Position numbers and translations under genes: made by a program
DNA from: Chloroflexota bacterium
Lineage (GTDB): Bacteria > Chloroflexota > Anaerolineae > UBA7937 > B3-Chlor
DNA: 16,917 nucleotides
NCBI GenBank assembly: GCA_030616025.1
Contig: JAUWYD010000003.1
Location: forward strand, 1-16,917
Direction: 5' to 3'
Notes under the pieces: generated by a model
The model's input: the letters and a program-made list of their open reading frames with translations, nothing else
Databases searched by the model: none
Told to the model about the DNA's origin: nothing
Shown here: one piece after another, positions 1-6,778 of the stretch
Numbering within the stretch: the first letter of the stretch is position 1
Layout of the letters: every line of letters starts with the position of its first letter

Positions 1-158
1 GGAAGGGGGTGAGATCATCTCATCCTGAGAGCAGGGTTCCTTCAAGAGAGACCTGGCCGAATGGTACAGGGTCTACTGACTTTGGCCGCGGATGGGGCCG
101 CTTGCTATGAGCGAGCGAAGGCATACAGTTCCGATGGTGTGGTTGCAGAGGTATGGCG

Positions 159-581
159 ATGAAATCTTTTTCGTCTAACGGACGGAGAGTTCTGCTTGGC
201 CGGCTTGAAATGGGAGATGACATCCTGCATGGGCTGACAGAGTTCTGTGTCCAACATGAGGTAAACGCTGGGAGCATCCAGGCTCTAGGCGTGGTGCAGC
301 GCGGCGCAGTGAGATACTACGATCAGGAGACCGCCAGCCACGGTGAGATTCGTTTCGACGAGGGTATGGAGATCGCCTCCTTGGTTGGCAACATATCCCG
401 CAAGGAGGGCGAGGTCTTCCTTCACTGTCACATCACCTTGGCTGACAGGAAAGGTCGCTGCTTTGGCGGGCACCTGGTAGAGGGGAATGTGGCCTTTGTC
501 TGCGAGTTCTCCATCACCGCACTGGAAGGCCCAGTCCCTGAACGAACTCATGACGAAGCCACGGGGTTGATGCTCTGGTAA
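159..581 (+). CDS. PCC/DUF296 domain protein (PPC-like, DNA-binding annotated)
   Basis: This 140-residue protein is essentially one PCC (DUF296) domain, the trimeric fold also found in plant AT-hook PPC proteins. Bacterial members are stand-alone and often annotated as DNA-binding, with weak functional evidence. Visible family marks are the LHCHITLADRKGR segment with H89 and H91, followed by CFGGHLVEG with H105. These histidines are the usual candidate metal site of bacterial members. The length is typical for a single-domain member. I chose the ATG at 159 over the ATG at 153 because AGAGG lies 7 nt upstream of the former and only 1 nt upstream of the latter. The gene stands alone on the plus strand and converges on ccsA. 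No promoter is obvious in the 158 bases before it. The family call is firm; the molecular role is unknown. Confidence 0.85.
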   Translation: MKSFSSNGRRVLLGRLEMGDDILHGLTEFCVQHEVNAGSIQALGVVQRGAVRYYDQETASHGEIRFDEGMEIASLVGNISRKEGEVFLHCHITLADRKGRCFGGHLVEGNVAFVCEFSITALEGPVPERTHDEATGLMLW

Positions 582-863
582 GATCGGTGCCGGGCAGGAC
601 AAGACGTTGCCACGACGACGTGCTCGTCAGACAGTCTCGTTATCTGATTTCTGGCGCCCGTCTCGATCCGGACGTTGAGGTGCGCTATGACGGGTGACGA
701 GGTGCACTGATAGACAACTCCCACCATTCTGAGCCCGTTCTGATTGCCATCAGGCCGTGAGATCCGGTCTGCAACTAGGTGGGCGCGGGACCGTGGTTCG
801 CCGCTCAAGATAACAGCCAGCAGGAGGAGCGCCCAGGTGGGAAAGACCCTGAGATCGTCGCCC
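582..863. other. convergent intergenic region with an imperfect 38-bp repeat
   Basis: About 280 bases lie between the convergent PCC gene and ccsA, with no recognisable gene and no clear U-tract terminator on either strand. Positions 752-789 resemble 844-881, which include the ccsA stop region. The two share AGGTGGGCGCGGG exactly (777-789 and 869-881) and a further GAGATC-containing block, in register at a 92-base offset. Confidence 0.4.
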
Positions 864-1676
864 CTACCAGGTGGGCGCGGGCCCTTGTGCGAGCAGGGGC
901 AGGCTCAGCATCGCCAGGGTGAATCCCAGGAGCGAGAGAAGGGCCAGGGGTCTGCCTTGCCAACGGGGCATGGACCGTGCGTGTAGGGTCATAGTGAGGA
1001 TCAGCCACACAACGAGCAGAGAGACCTCAGCGGGATGCCATGTCCAGTGACTGCCCCAGGCCAACTGCGTCCAGAGGGCACGAGTCATCAGAGAGGCGCT
1101 GAGCCAGGGGAAAACGATCACCAGAGCCCTGCGGGTGAACGTCTGGCGATCTTGCAGGGAAAGCCGTCCAGCGGCCAGCGCGCTTCGAGTGGGGAGCGTC
1201 GCTGTAAGGTATCCGATAGCACCCCCACCAGCGCAGGTGTACGCGCTGAAACCTACCAGGGCACTGAGCAAGTGGAAGAGATACCAGGGGCTGCGCGCAA
1301 AGGGCGAAATACTCAGGGCTTCTGCAACCGGGGGTGGGATGACAACGAGGCCATATGAGTGGATGATGAAGGCCAAGCTGACAACGAAGGGGTTCACACT
1401 GCGGCGCGTCGTCGACCTCTCGAGTACGAGATAGACAATGAGGACAGACTCCACCAGGAACATCGCACTCAGATAGGGGTGCGCAAACGCCCAGGGCCCA
1501 AGTCGTGCCCCTGACCAGAGCAGGGCAGTTGCCTGGCAACCCAGAAACAGCAGCAGCGTCCCTCGAAGCACCCTGCTCGCGACCCGATGCCTCCGAGAGA
1601 GATGACCCCAGGTTAGAAGCACGAGTGCAAATAATACGAGGTTGGCTGCGAAGTAGAGAACGGTCTCATTGGCCAT
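864..1676 (-). CDS. ccsA: cytochrome c biogenesis protein CcsA/ResC family (system II)
   Basis: This is a 270-residue polytopic membrane protein of the CcsA/ResC/CcmC haem-handling superfamily. With ResB it forms the system II synthase that carries haem across the membrane and attaches it to CXXCH motifs of exported c-type cytochromes. The haem-handling segment reads WGSHWTWHPAE, corresponding to the family's WGxxWxWDPxE, with an unusual H where D is expected. Flanking histidines are kept in LFHLL before it and in LTMTLHAR after it. Several hydrophobic helices span the protein, and the C-terminus is short after the last one. The ATG at 1676 has GAGG 6 nt upstream. It overlaps the end of resB by 11 nt, implying translational coupling. 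The family call is strong; the D-to-H change makes full activity less certain. Confidence 0.88.
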   Translation of the reverse strand: MANETVLYFAANLVLFALVLLTWGHLSRRHRVASRVLRGTLLLFLGCQATALLWSGARLGPWAFAHPYLSAMFLVESVLIVYLVLERSTTRRSVNPFVVSLAFIIHSYGLVVIPPPVAEALSISPFARSPWYLFHLLSALVGFSAYTCAGGGAIGYLTATLPTRSALAAGRLSLQDRQTFTRRALVIVFPWLSASLMTRALWTQLAWGSHWTWHPAEVSLLVVWLILTMTLHARSMPRWQGRPLALLSLLGFTLAMLSLPLLAQGPAPTW

Positions 1677-3057
1677 GGTAGGCCTCGTCCATCTCTTCCA
1701 TCAGTGCATCGAACTCCCTGGCGCCAACTCCCTTGTCCTCCTCCCCAAGTCTCACCAGCTGTATTCTCACCACCCCTTCAGTGCTGGTCACCGCTGCCCA
1801 GACCCGGCGCGGCGGTAGGTGGATGATGGTCGTCGCTGCTGCCAGGAAGGAAGCCGCTCCCAGGAAGATGGGGCCGACGCTCGGATCGCTGGTTGCGGTC
1901 AACACCGCATAGTGTCGCCACTCGAACGCGTACGAGTTGTCTTCTATCTGCAGGGATGAGGAGCCGAATAGCGTCTTGCTGAAGACTAGATCCGTCATTC
2001 CGCCTCGATAGGCCTGCACCAGCAGTGCAGGCCTATGTCGCCCCCCTGAAAGAGGCTGAGACTGGAGAACTATGCGCAGGACCAGGTTCGGTTCGGGGAC
2101 AGCGATATATCCTTCGTTTTCTTCATCGCTCAGCTGGAGGGTTTCCTCCGTCTGAAGCGTCGTTGCGTGGGCGAGAGCTCGTAAGGAGACATGGTGGCCC
2201 TCCGGATCCAGACCGCGGATTGTGACAAGCGGCCCGTGGGACAGCTGGTAGAAGGCTATGCCGCCATATCTGAGGGGCGCGTTCGGACTGACCATTCCTG
2301 TCATCAGCTCGCTCCCGTCCTCCAGGAGGGTCAGATGGGCCTGATAAGAGCGGGGTGTGCCATCCGGATACAGTTCTGCTTGAAAATCATCCAGGCGTAG
2401 GCTCAGCGAGGAAGCATGCTGTACTTGGTACTCTTGACCAGGGCTGAGGCGGATCTTCTCCTCACGCCACGCCAGGCGACCTCCAAGGGCAAGGCCCACG
2501 ATGGCCAAGATCAATCCTCCATGGACAACCAAGGTCGTCCACCTGGTCCAGGAAAAGCGGTTGGCAGTTAGATGGGAACCCTCGTCGCCTTCCTGAACCT
2601 CGACTCGGTACCGGTGCCTTGTCAGGAGCTCACGCAGGTTAGCCACAGCTGGCCCGGGCTTACCGGCGAGGATAAAGGTTCCGGTCTGGGAGGCTCGTCT
2701 GAAGGCACGCTCGAATTCCTCTGGAGTGCAACTGGGCCTCCGAAGGACAGCCTCGAACTGTTCCACAGCGCACACCGCCAGGTTGATGATCAGGAGGGCC
2801 AATGGCAACCTTAGCCAAAGCGACTCATCTAGGGAAAAGAAGCCGAGGTCACCGAGGAGATCAGTCCATTGTAGGTAGCGCCCCTGAATCTCCGCGTACC
2901 AACCGCCATACTCGCGAGAACCGATGACCATGCCGTCTGGCATCTGGGGTATGAGGGCGCCAAATGAAACGACGAGGGCGATGGCGGTCACCAGTACCAG
3001 GGTCAACCTGCGGGAGCGGAAAGAGCGCCACAATAAGCCTGGTATGTCCCTTTGCAT
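1666..3057 (-). CDS. resB: cytochrome c biogenesis protein ResB (system II synthase subunit)
   Basis: This 463-residue ResB-family protein is the partner of CcsA in system II cytochrome c maturation. Hydrophobic segments lie near residues 18-36 and 80-95, then around the TTLVVHGGLILAIVGLALGG stretch (about 175-195) carrying a conserved helix histidine, and near the C-terminus (GPIFLGAASFLAAATTIIH, followed by PPRRVW). The large region between helices 3 and 4 is the extracytoplasmic ResB domain. The start is either the ATG at 3063 or the one at 3057. AAAGG lies 2 nt before the first and 8 nt before the second, so 3057 is preferred. The gene is first in a two-gene operon with ccsA and sits about 95 bases downstream of a strong promoter. 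Neither ResA nor CcdA, the usual thiol-redox partners, is in the window. Confidence 0.9.
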   Translation of the reverse strand: MQRDIPGLLWRSFRSRRLTLVLVTAIALVVSFGALIPQMPDGMVIGSREYGGWYAEIQGRYLQWTDLLGDLGFFSLDESLWLRLPLALLIINLAVCAVEQFEAVLRRPSCTPEEFERAFRRASQTGTFILAGKPGPAVANLRELLTRHRYRVEVQEGDEGSHLTANRFSWTRWTTLVVHGGLILAIVGLALGGRLAWREEKIRLSPGQEYQVQHASSLSLRLDDFQAELYPDGTPRSYQAHLTLLEDGSELMTGMVSPNAPLRYGGIAFYQLSHGPLVTIRGLDPEGHHVSLRALAHATTLQTEETLQLSDEENEGYIAVPEPNLVLRIVLQSQPLSGGRHRPALLVQAYRGGMTDLVFSKTLFGSSSLQIEDNSYAFEWRHYAVLTATSDPSVGPIFLGAASFLAAATTIIHLPPRRVWAAVTSTEGVVRIQLVRLGEEDKGVGAREFDALMEEMDEAYHGQ

Positions 3058-3132
3058 GGCCATAGCCTTTGCGGTGGCCTCCGTGGTTGGTGCCTAGCGG
3101 CCAGTGTCGGTCTGGTGTCAGATACGGGGATA

Positions 3133-3148
3133 CTGTCAGTTGAGACAG
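3133..3148. promoter_or_regulatory. second inverted repeat just inside the resB leader
   Basis: CTGTC (3133-3137) and GACAG (3144-3148) form a 5+5 inverted repeat with a 6-base centre. It shares the TGTC...GACA core with the palindrome over the -35. Its centre lies 42 bases from the other, about four helical turns. It could be a second operator or a small RNA hairpin. Confidence 0.3.
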
Positions 3149-3156
3149 CCTGGCCA

Positions 3157-3185
3157 ATCATACTATGGCGGTGTCTCCATGTCAA
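3157..3185 (-). promoter_or_regulatory. sigma70-type promoter of resB-ccsA
   Basis: Read on the minus strand, TTGACA (3185-3180) is followed by exactly 17 bases and TATGAT (3162-3157). This is a near-consensus housekeeping promoter. Initiation would fall near 3150, giving a leader of roughly 90 bases before resB. Confidence 0.75.
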
Positions 3186-3194
3186 ACGAGACAC
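3171..3194. promoter_or_regulatory. inverted repeat over the resB -35 (candidate operator)
   Basis: GTGTCTC (3171-3177) and GAGACAC (3188-3194) form a perfect 7+7 inverted repeat with a 10-base centre. The centre contains the resB -35 element (3180-3185). This geometry is what a repressor site overlapping the polymerase contact would show. No cognate regulator is identifiable. Confidence 0.45.
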
Positions 3195-3518
3195 TGGCCT
3201 CATGATCAAGCAGCGGTCTCACTGCGAGGTGGGGCCTACTGGAGCCATCCATCAGCAGCTCTCAGGGGGAAGAAGACAGTCCAGCATCGTGGTGGACACA
3301 ACGTGATGAGTGAGCCTTCTCGTGAGACTCAATGCTCCGTCTTCAATGGGACTTCATTCGCTTCCAGCTTGATGTGACTTGCTCTGCGCGTCGGTCCGGA
3401 GATGATCTCTCCCTACTTGCCCTCAGCAACTGCCTCGTGAAGGAACTCAGAGGGATCTAGTAGTTGTGCCGTCAGCTTCGCCGCCACGCCTGTCTGTCAA
3501 TGAACCCCTGTGGCCAGA

Positions 3519-4319
3519 TCACAACTCAGCCTTTCGAAGCACGAAGCTGCGTCGTAGGGCGATCGTACGCTTGATACTGTCAGGGAGTCGTCGCTCCAAG
3601 GATCGGTCCGCCAGAATCGAGATGTCAGACGAAAAGGGTAGAATAATTGTGGAATTCTCTCGTACGACCTCGAGGCCGTTAGACCTGAAGAGGGACAGCA
3701 AGCTACCCCGTGTCAGGAATCTGTGCGGACCTTCACTATGGTGAAGATTCACAATTGCGGCAAGCCAGTGGGCCGGTTCCCACAGTATGTTGGGACAAGT
3801 GACGATCATCCACTGTCTAGCTTTGAGCACACGGGCCAGTTCGCGTATGAATGTATCTCGCTCCCAAATATGCTCGATCGTTTCGTACGAGAGCACTAGG
3901 TCGAATGTCTCGTCGGGAAAAGGCAAGGGAAAACTCCTCACCAAGTGGGCCTCGAACTCGATGCCTGCCCCAGAGAGCTTTGTAGAAGCAATCGCCAGCA
4001 TGTGCTCCGAGAAATCAACGAGGTTGCTCTTGCGAATGCATCCCTGTTCCGCCCAGAAGATGGTCCCACTGCCGGTACGGGACTGGATGTCTAAGGTCAG
4101 ATTGTTGCGCCCTATGAGGTCTTCTGCCAGTTCAAGTGAATTCGTGAAGCGGCGGTGATATGTGTAGGCATCCTCGTTGATGTCATCATAATTACTCACC
4201 GAACTCCAGAACTGTCCGACGTCTTCCAGCGACCAACGAGGCTTAGTTAGGTACTGCCATTCCTGAACTGCTCGCCCCAGCGATCCTCTTAGTGTGAATC
4301 CATGTTGATATTTGATCAT
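3519..4319 (-). CDS. diverged class I SAM-dependent methyltransferase (Methyltransf_11-like)
   Basis: This is a Rossmann-type methyltransferase of unknown substrate. Recognisable parts are LVDFSEHML (strand 2 acidic loop), PLPFPDETFDLVLSYETIEHI (post-I and motif II region), a VLKA segment, IVTCPN, and HRFLTRGSLLSLFRSNGLEV near the C-terminus. Motif I, normally DxGxGxG, reads DIQSRTG: the first two glycines are Q and R and only the last remains. The reading frame extends upstream to a GTG at 4388 through a CHHC segment, but that start has no ribosome site. The ATG at 4319 has AAAGG 6 nt upstream and is preferred (266 residues). The gene stands alone between intergenic gaps. It may modify a lipid, quinone or sugar, or be a decaying copy. 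Confidence 0.7.
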   Translation of the reverse strand: MIKYQHGFTLRGSLGRAVQEWQYLTKPRWSLEDVGQFWSSVSNYDDINEDAYTYHRRFTNSLELAEDLIGRNNLTLDIQSRTGSGTIFWAEQGCIRKSNLVDFSEHMLAIASTKLSGAGIEFEAHLVRSFPLPFPDETFDLVLSYETIEHIWERDTFIRELARVLKARQWMIVTCPNILWEPAHWLAAIVNLHHSEGPHRFLTRGSLLSLFRSNGLEVVRENSTIILPFSSDISILADRSLERRLPDSIKRTIALRRSFVLRKAEL

Positions 4320-4495
4320 GAATAGCCTTTCGAAATCGGCACAGTGATGGCAAACTGCCGGAACTTCAAACCCGAATCCTAAGCCCACGAGGGTTTGAGC
4401 AGCGCTGTTCTCGACAGCATCAAGAGATCATGAGACGGACGCACAGTGCAGACGACCGTTCTATAACGTGGGCAGTTGGCCTTCCGAATCCAAAA

Positions 4496-4525
4496 GGGGC
4501 AAGTTCTGACTCCTCTTGCCCCCTT
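4496..4525 (-). terminator. rho-independent terminator of the 8.1-4.6 kb operon
   Basis: GGGGCAAG (4496-4503) pairs with CTTGCCCC (4515-4522) around an 11-base loop, with a bulged C and a further AA/TT extension. On the minus strand the stem is followed by TTTTGG. It lies about 70 bases past the stop of the JAMM peptidase gene. Confidence 0.6.
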
Positions 4526-4593
4526 ATTCCGTTTTCCGTGTCCTCTGACAAACAAGCTTGTTCAGGCCATCGTAGCCGCATGTGCAGCCCTTG

Positions 4594-4998
4594 TCAAACC
4601 ACCACCATCTCTTCCTCGGTCACCTGCCCGTCGGCGATCCGGAAGGCTCTGACCTGGGCCTCGGCGGGGTCCGCGAGCGATACCACAAAGTAGGTCGCTT
4701 CTGGATAATAGGCTTGCTTCAGGTCCGCGTTGGAAGGAACGGCTGGCGAAGTGGGGTGGGAATGATAGATGCCCAGGATGTCCAATCCCTTGTCCTCGAT
4801 GTCCAGGAAGATCCGGTATTGCTCCTCCGGGTCCAGGCGATAGGATAAGGGGCTGCAATCCGCATTCCTGGCGCGGTACACCTCCACGACACGATCCTGC
4901 TTGCCCGCAAGGATGCCACAGGCCTCCAGAGGCGCTTCATCTCGCGCGTGAGCGATCATCTGCGCAAGATGTTTCTTCTTCAGATCCACCACGGCCAC
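4594..4998 (-). CDS. M67 family metallopeptidase (JAMM/MPN+ domain)
   Basis: This is a single-domain bacterial JAMM protein. The zinc-peptidase signature is complete: a glutamate in LEACGILAG, then GIYHSHPTSPAVPSNAD with the two histidines, serine and aspartate of HxHPx(n)SxxD. Bacterial M67 enzymes cleave isopeptide-like C-terminal extensions from ThiS/MoaD-type ubiquitin-fold carriers or remove sulfur-carrier adducts; none of those partners is in the window. The frame is open to a GTG at 5064, but that start has no ribosome site. Family members begin close to the DLKKKHLAQMIAHA helix, so the GTG at 4998 with GGGG 6 nt upstream is preferred (134 residues). GTG codons at 4992 and 4989 are alternatives. 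It is the last gene of the operon, after cdd. Confidence 0.85.
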   Translation of the reverse strand: MAVVDLKKKHLAQMIAHARDEAPLEACGILAGKQDRVVEVYRARNADCSPLSYRLDPEEQYRIFLDIEDKGLDILGIYHSHPTSPAVPSNADLKQAYYPEATYFVVSLADPAEAQVRAFRIADGQVTEEEMVVV

Positions 4999-5078
4999 AT
5001 GTCGCCCCGGCTCAGAGCACCCGCTGTTCCCAGGGGAGGCTCCGGCAGCTTGCCTACCCGCCACGAGAAGAGGAGACC

Positions 5079-5498
5079 TCAGGAGGTCCCATCACTCTCA
5101 GAATAGCCCCGAGGCAGTAACGTGGGCGTGAAAGCAATCGGCAACAGGTCGCGCACGGTATGTACCTCTTGGCTATCGTCCAAGCCTGCGATTATCACCT
5201 TCGTGTCCAGCCCAAACTCGGCCAGTACCTGACGGCAGGCCCCGCAGGGGGGAGCAACCGTCTCGCTGACCACAGCCAGAGCTTCGAACTCCCGCTCCCC
5301 TGCAGATACCGCCTTGAATATGGCCACCCGTTCTGCGCAGATAGTCACGCCGTAGGAGGCATTCTCCACATTGGAGCCGCTATAGACTCTGCCCGACTTG
5401 GTGCGCAAAGCCGCGCCCACTGCGAACCCGGAGTAGGGAGCATAGGCCGTGTCGCGTGCCTCTCTGGCCACGGCGACCAGTTCAGTGAAGGCGTCCAT
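5079..5498 (-). CDS. cdd: cytidine deaminase
   Basis: This 139-residue homotetrameric-type cytidine deaminase hydrolyses cytidine or deoxycytidine to uridine or deoxyuridine in pyrimidine salvage. Catalytic zinc motifs are intact: CAE (C54, E56) in VTICAERVAI and PCGACRQ (C85, C88). The substrate-binding region SNVENASYG is also present, and length matches the family. A TTG six codons upstream opens a longer frame overlapping the preceding gene. The ATG at 5498 has AGGA 5 nt upstream and begins one base after the preceding stop, so it is the clear start. It sits third in the operon, between a CorC-like protein and the JAMM peptidase; cdd beside CorC/HlyC-type genes is a familiar bacterial arrangement. 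Confidence 0.96.
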   Translation of the reverse strand: MDAFTELVAVAREARDTAYAPYSGFAVGAALRTKSGRVYSGSNVENASYGVTICAERVAIFKAVSAGEREFEALAVVSETVAPPCGACRQVLAEFGLDTKVIIAGLDDSQEVHTVRDLLPIAFTPTLLPRGYSESDGTS

Positions 5499-5499
5499 G

Positions 5500-6756
5500 C
5501 TATTCCTCTTTGACAACTCTTACTTTCTTGATGCGACGGCCCAGAAGCGACAGCACGGTGATTCTGACTCTGTCAAGGACTATCCGATCGCCAACCTTGG
5601 GCACTCCCCCCAGTACAGAGTAGACCAGTCCTCCAAGGGTGTCGCTATCGTTTGTTGGCAGGTCGGTGTTCATCATCCGGTTTACGTCATCCAGGTCCAT
5701 GCGGGCGTTGAAGATGGCCTCGCGGTCGCTCACCATCTCAAAGAAGGGCTCTACGGAATCGTACTCATCCTCAATCTCGCCGACTATCTCCTCTAGGGCG
5801 TCCTCAACGGTCACCAACCCAGCAGTTCCGCCATACTCGTCCACTACGACAGCCATCTGGATTCGCTCTCGTTGCAGCTCCTCCAGAACCTCCCCCACCT
5901 TGTTCGTCTCCGGCACAAAGTGAGCAGGGCGCAACAGATCCCGGAGGCCGCGATGTGAGCCATCGTTATCCTTCAGGAGCAAAAGCAGATCCTTCGCGTT
6001 CAGAATACCCACGATGTTCTCTATCGCACCCTCATAGACGGGGATGCGAGAGTATCCCGACTGCACGACGACATCCAACGCTTCCTCAATTGAGGCCTCG
6101 ACCTCAAGAGCTGTCATGTCGATGCGCGGCACCATGATCTCTCTTGCGAGAGTTGCGTCAAAGTCGCAGATACTGGCTATCATCTCCCTCTCATCCTCCT
6201 CTATGTAACCTTCCTCTTCGCCAGCATCTATGAACAAACGTAGCTCTGCCTCCATTGCGGCGGCATCCTTCGGAACCTCTTCTGCTTCGGCGTCACCAAT
6301 CAGGAAATCGGTGGTAGCTCTGAACAGGCGAACGAGAGGATACAGGGGTAGAGCCACCCACTGTATGGGTCTGGACAGCAGTAGAGCCATCCTTTCAGGG
6401 TCGCGTGTGGCCCAGGCTCGAGGGACGAGCCGGCAAAGGAACAGCACCAGAAAACTGAGAGAAAGGATGGCTATCACTATGCCCCATTGCGGAGCGTACT
6501 TAAGTGACAGTATCGTGCTCAGACAGGCGGCTACTATGACGGCTGCGTTCTTCAGGATCAGCAGGGCTGAGACGTACCACTCTTCTCTCTTGAGAATGGA
6601 GTCCACCAGGTCTGCCCTCGACACCCCTTCCCTAGCCATTCTCTTCACACGAAAAGGATTGGCCGACATGATCGCCGCCTCAGCGGCCGATGCGAATGCG
6701 GTCAAACTCAGCGATAGGCCTATCAACGCCAGTTCTATGAAACCTTCGGTATCCAG
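5500..6756 (-). CDS. CorC/HlyC-type membrane protein (DUF21, CBS pair, CorC_HlyC)
   Basis: This 418-residue protein has the standard CNNM/CorC layout. An N-terminal DUF21 membrane domain (about 5-140) has three to four helices. Then come an acidic linker with the EEGYIEEDEREMI segment, two CBS motifs (about 205-330, with VPRIDM and VVDEYGGTAGLVTVEDALEEIVGEI), and a C-terminal CorC_HlyC domain (about 340-415). Relatives handle Mg2+/Co2+ efflux or act as poorly defined hemolysin-like proteins. The DUF21 motif GExxPK is here CRLVPR, losing the acidic residue. The only upstream ATG/GTG/TTG-type start in frame is a GTG at 6789 inside the preceding gene. A CTG at 6756 has AAGGAGG 7 nt upstream and gives MDTEGFIELALIG, the expected N-terminus, so it is preferred. 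The next gene, cdd, starts one base after its stop. Confidence 0.88.
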   Translation of the reverse strand: MDTEGFIELALIGLSLSLTAFASAAEAAIMSANPFRVKRMAREGVSRADLVDSILKREEWYVSALLILKNAAVIVAACLSTILSLKYAPQWGIVIAILSLSFLVLFLCRLVPRAWATRDPERMALLLSRPIQWVALPLYPLVRLFRATTDFLIGDAEAEEVPKDAAAMEAELRLFIDAGEEEGYIEEDEREMIASICDFDATLAREIMVPRIDMTALEVEASIEEALDVVVQSGYSRIPVYEGAIENIVGILNAKDLLLLLKDNDGSHRGLRDLLRPAHFVPETNKVGEVLEELQRERIQMAVVVDEYGGTAGLVTVEDALEEIVGEIEDEYDSVEPFFEMVSDREAIFNARMDLDDVNRMMNTDLPTNDSDTLGGLVYSVLGGVPKVGDRIVLDRVRITVLSLLGRRIKKVRVVKEE

Positions 6757-6770
6757 CTGCGACCCTCCTT
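6754..6770 (-). promoter_or_regulatory. ribosome binding site selecting a CTG start
   Basis: On the minus strand AAGGAGG (6770-6764) is followed by seven bases and CTG (6756-6754). No ATG, GTG or TTG in the CorC-like frame lies at a suitable distance, so this site decides the start. It comes just after the stop of the upstream GlmU-like gene (6779-6781). Confidence 0.6.
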
Positions 6771-6778
6771 CACTAGAT

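Larger units (their letters stand above)
3064..3518. other. intergenic region between resB and the methyltransferase gene
   Basis: About 455 bases hold the resB promoter, its two inverted repeats and the resB leader in the first ~130 bases. Beyond about 3200 I see only short open frames without family resemblance, and no convincing terminator for the methyltransferase gene that ends at 3519. Confidence 0.5.

Noticed and set aside
1..158. Gene or regulatory RNA at the left window edge
   Set aside because: Only short weak stems and an antisense frame are visible. There is no recognisable coding end or promoter.
5075..5088. Palindrome GACCTC-AG-GAGGTC at the end of cdd
   Set aside because: It overlaps the cdd stop codon, is only six bases per arm and has no T-run, so chance is sufficient explanation.
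5065..5516. Longer cdd starting at the TTG at 5516
   Set aside because: The ATG at 5498 has a strong ribosome site and the expected N-terminus; the six-residue extension overlaps the preceding gene.
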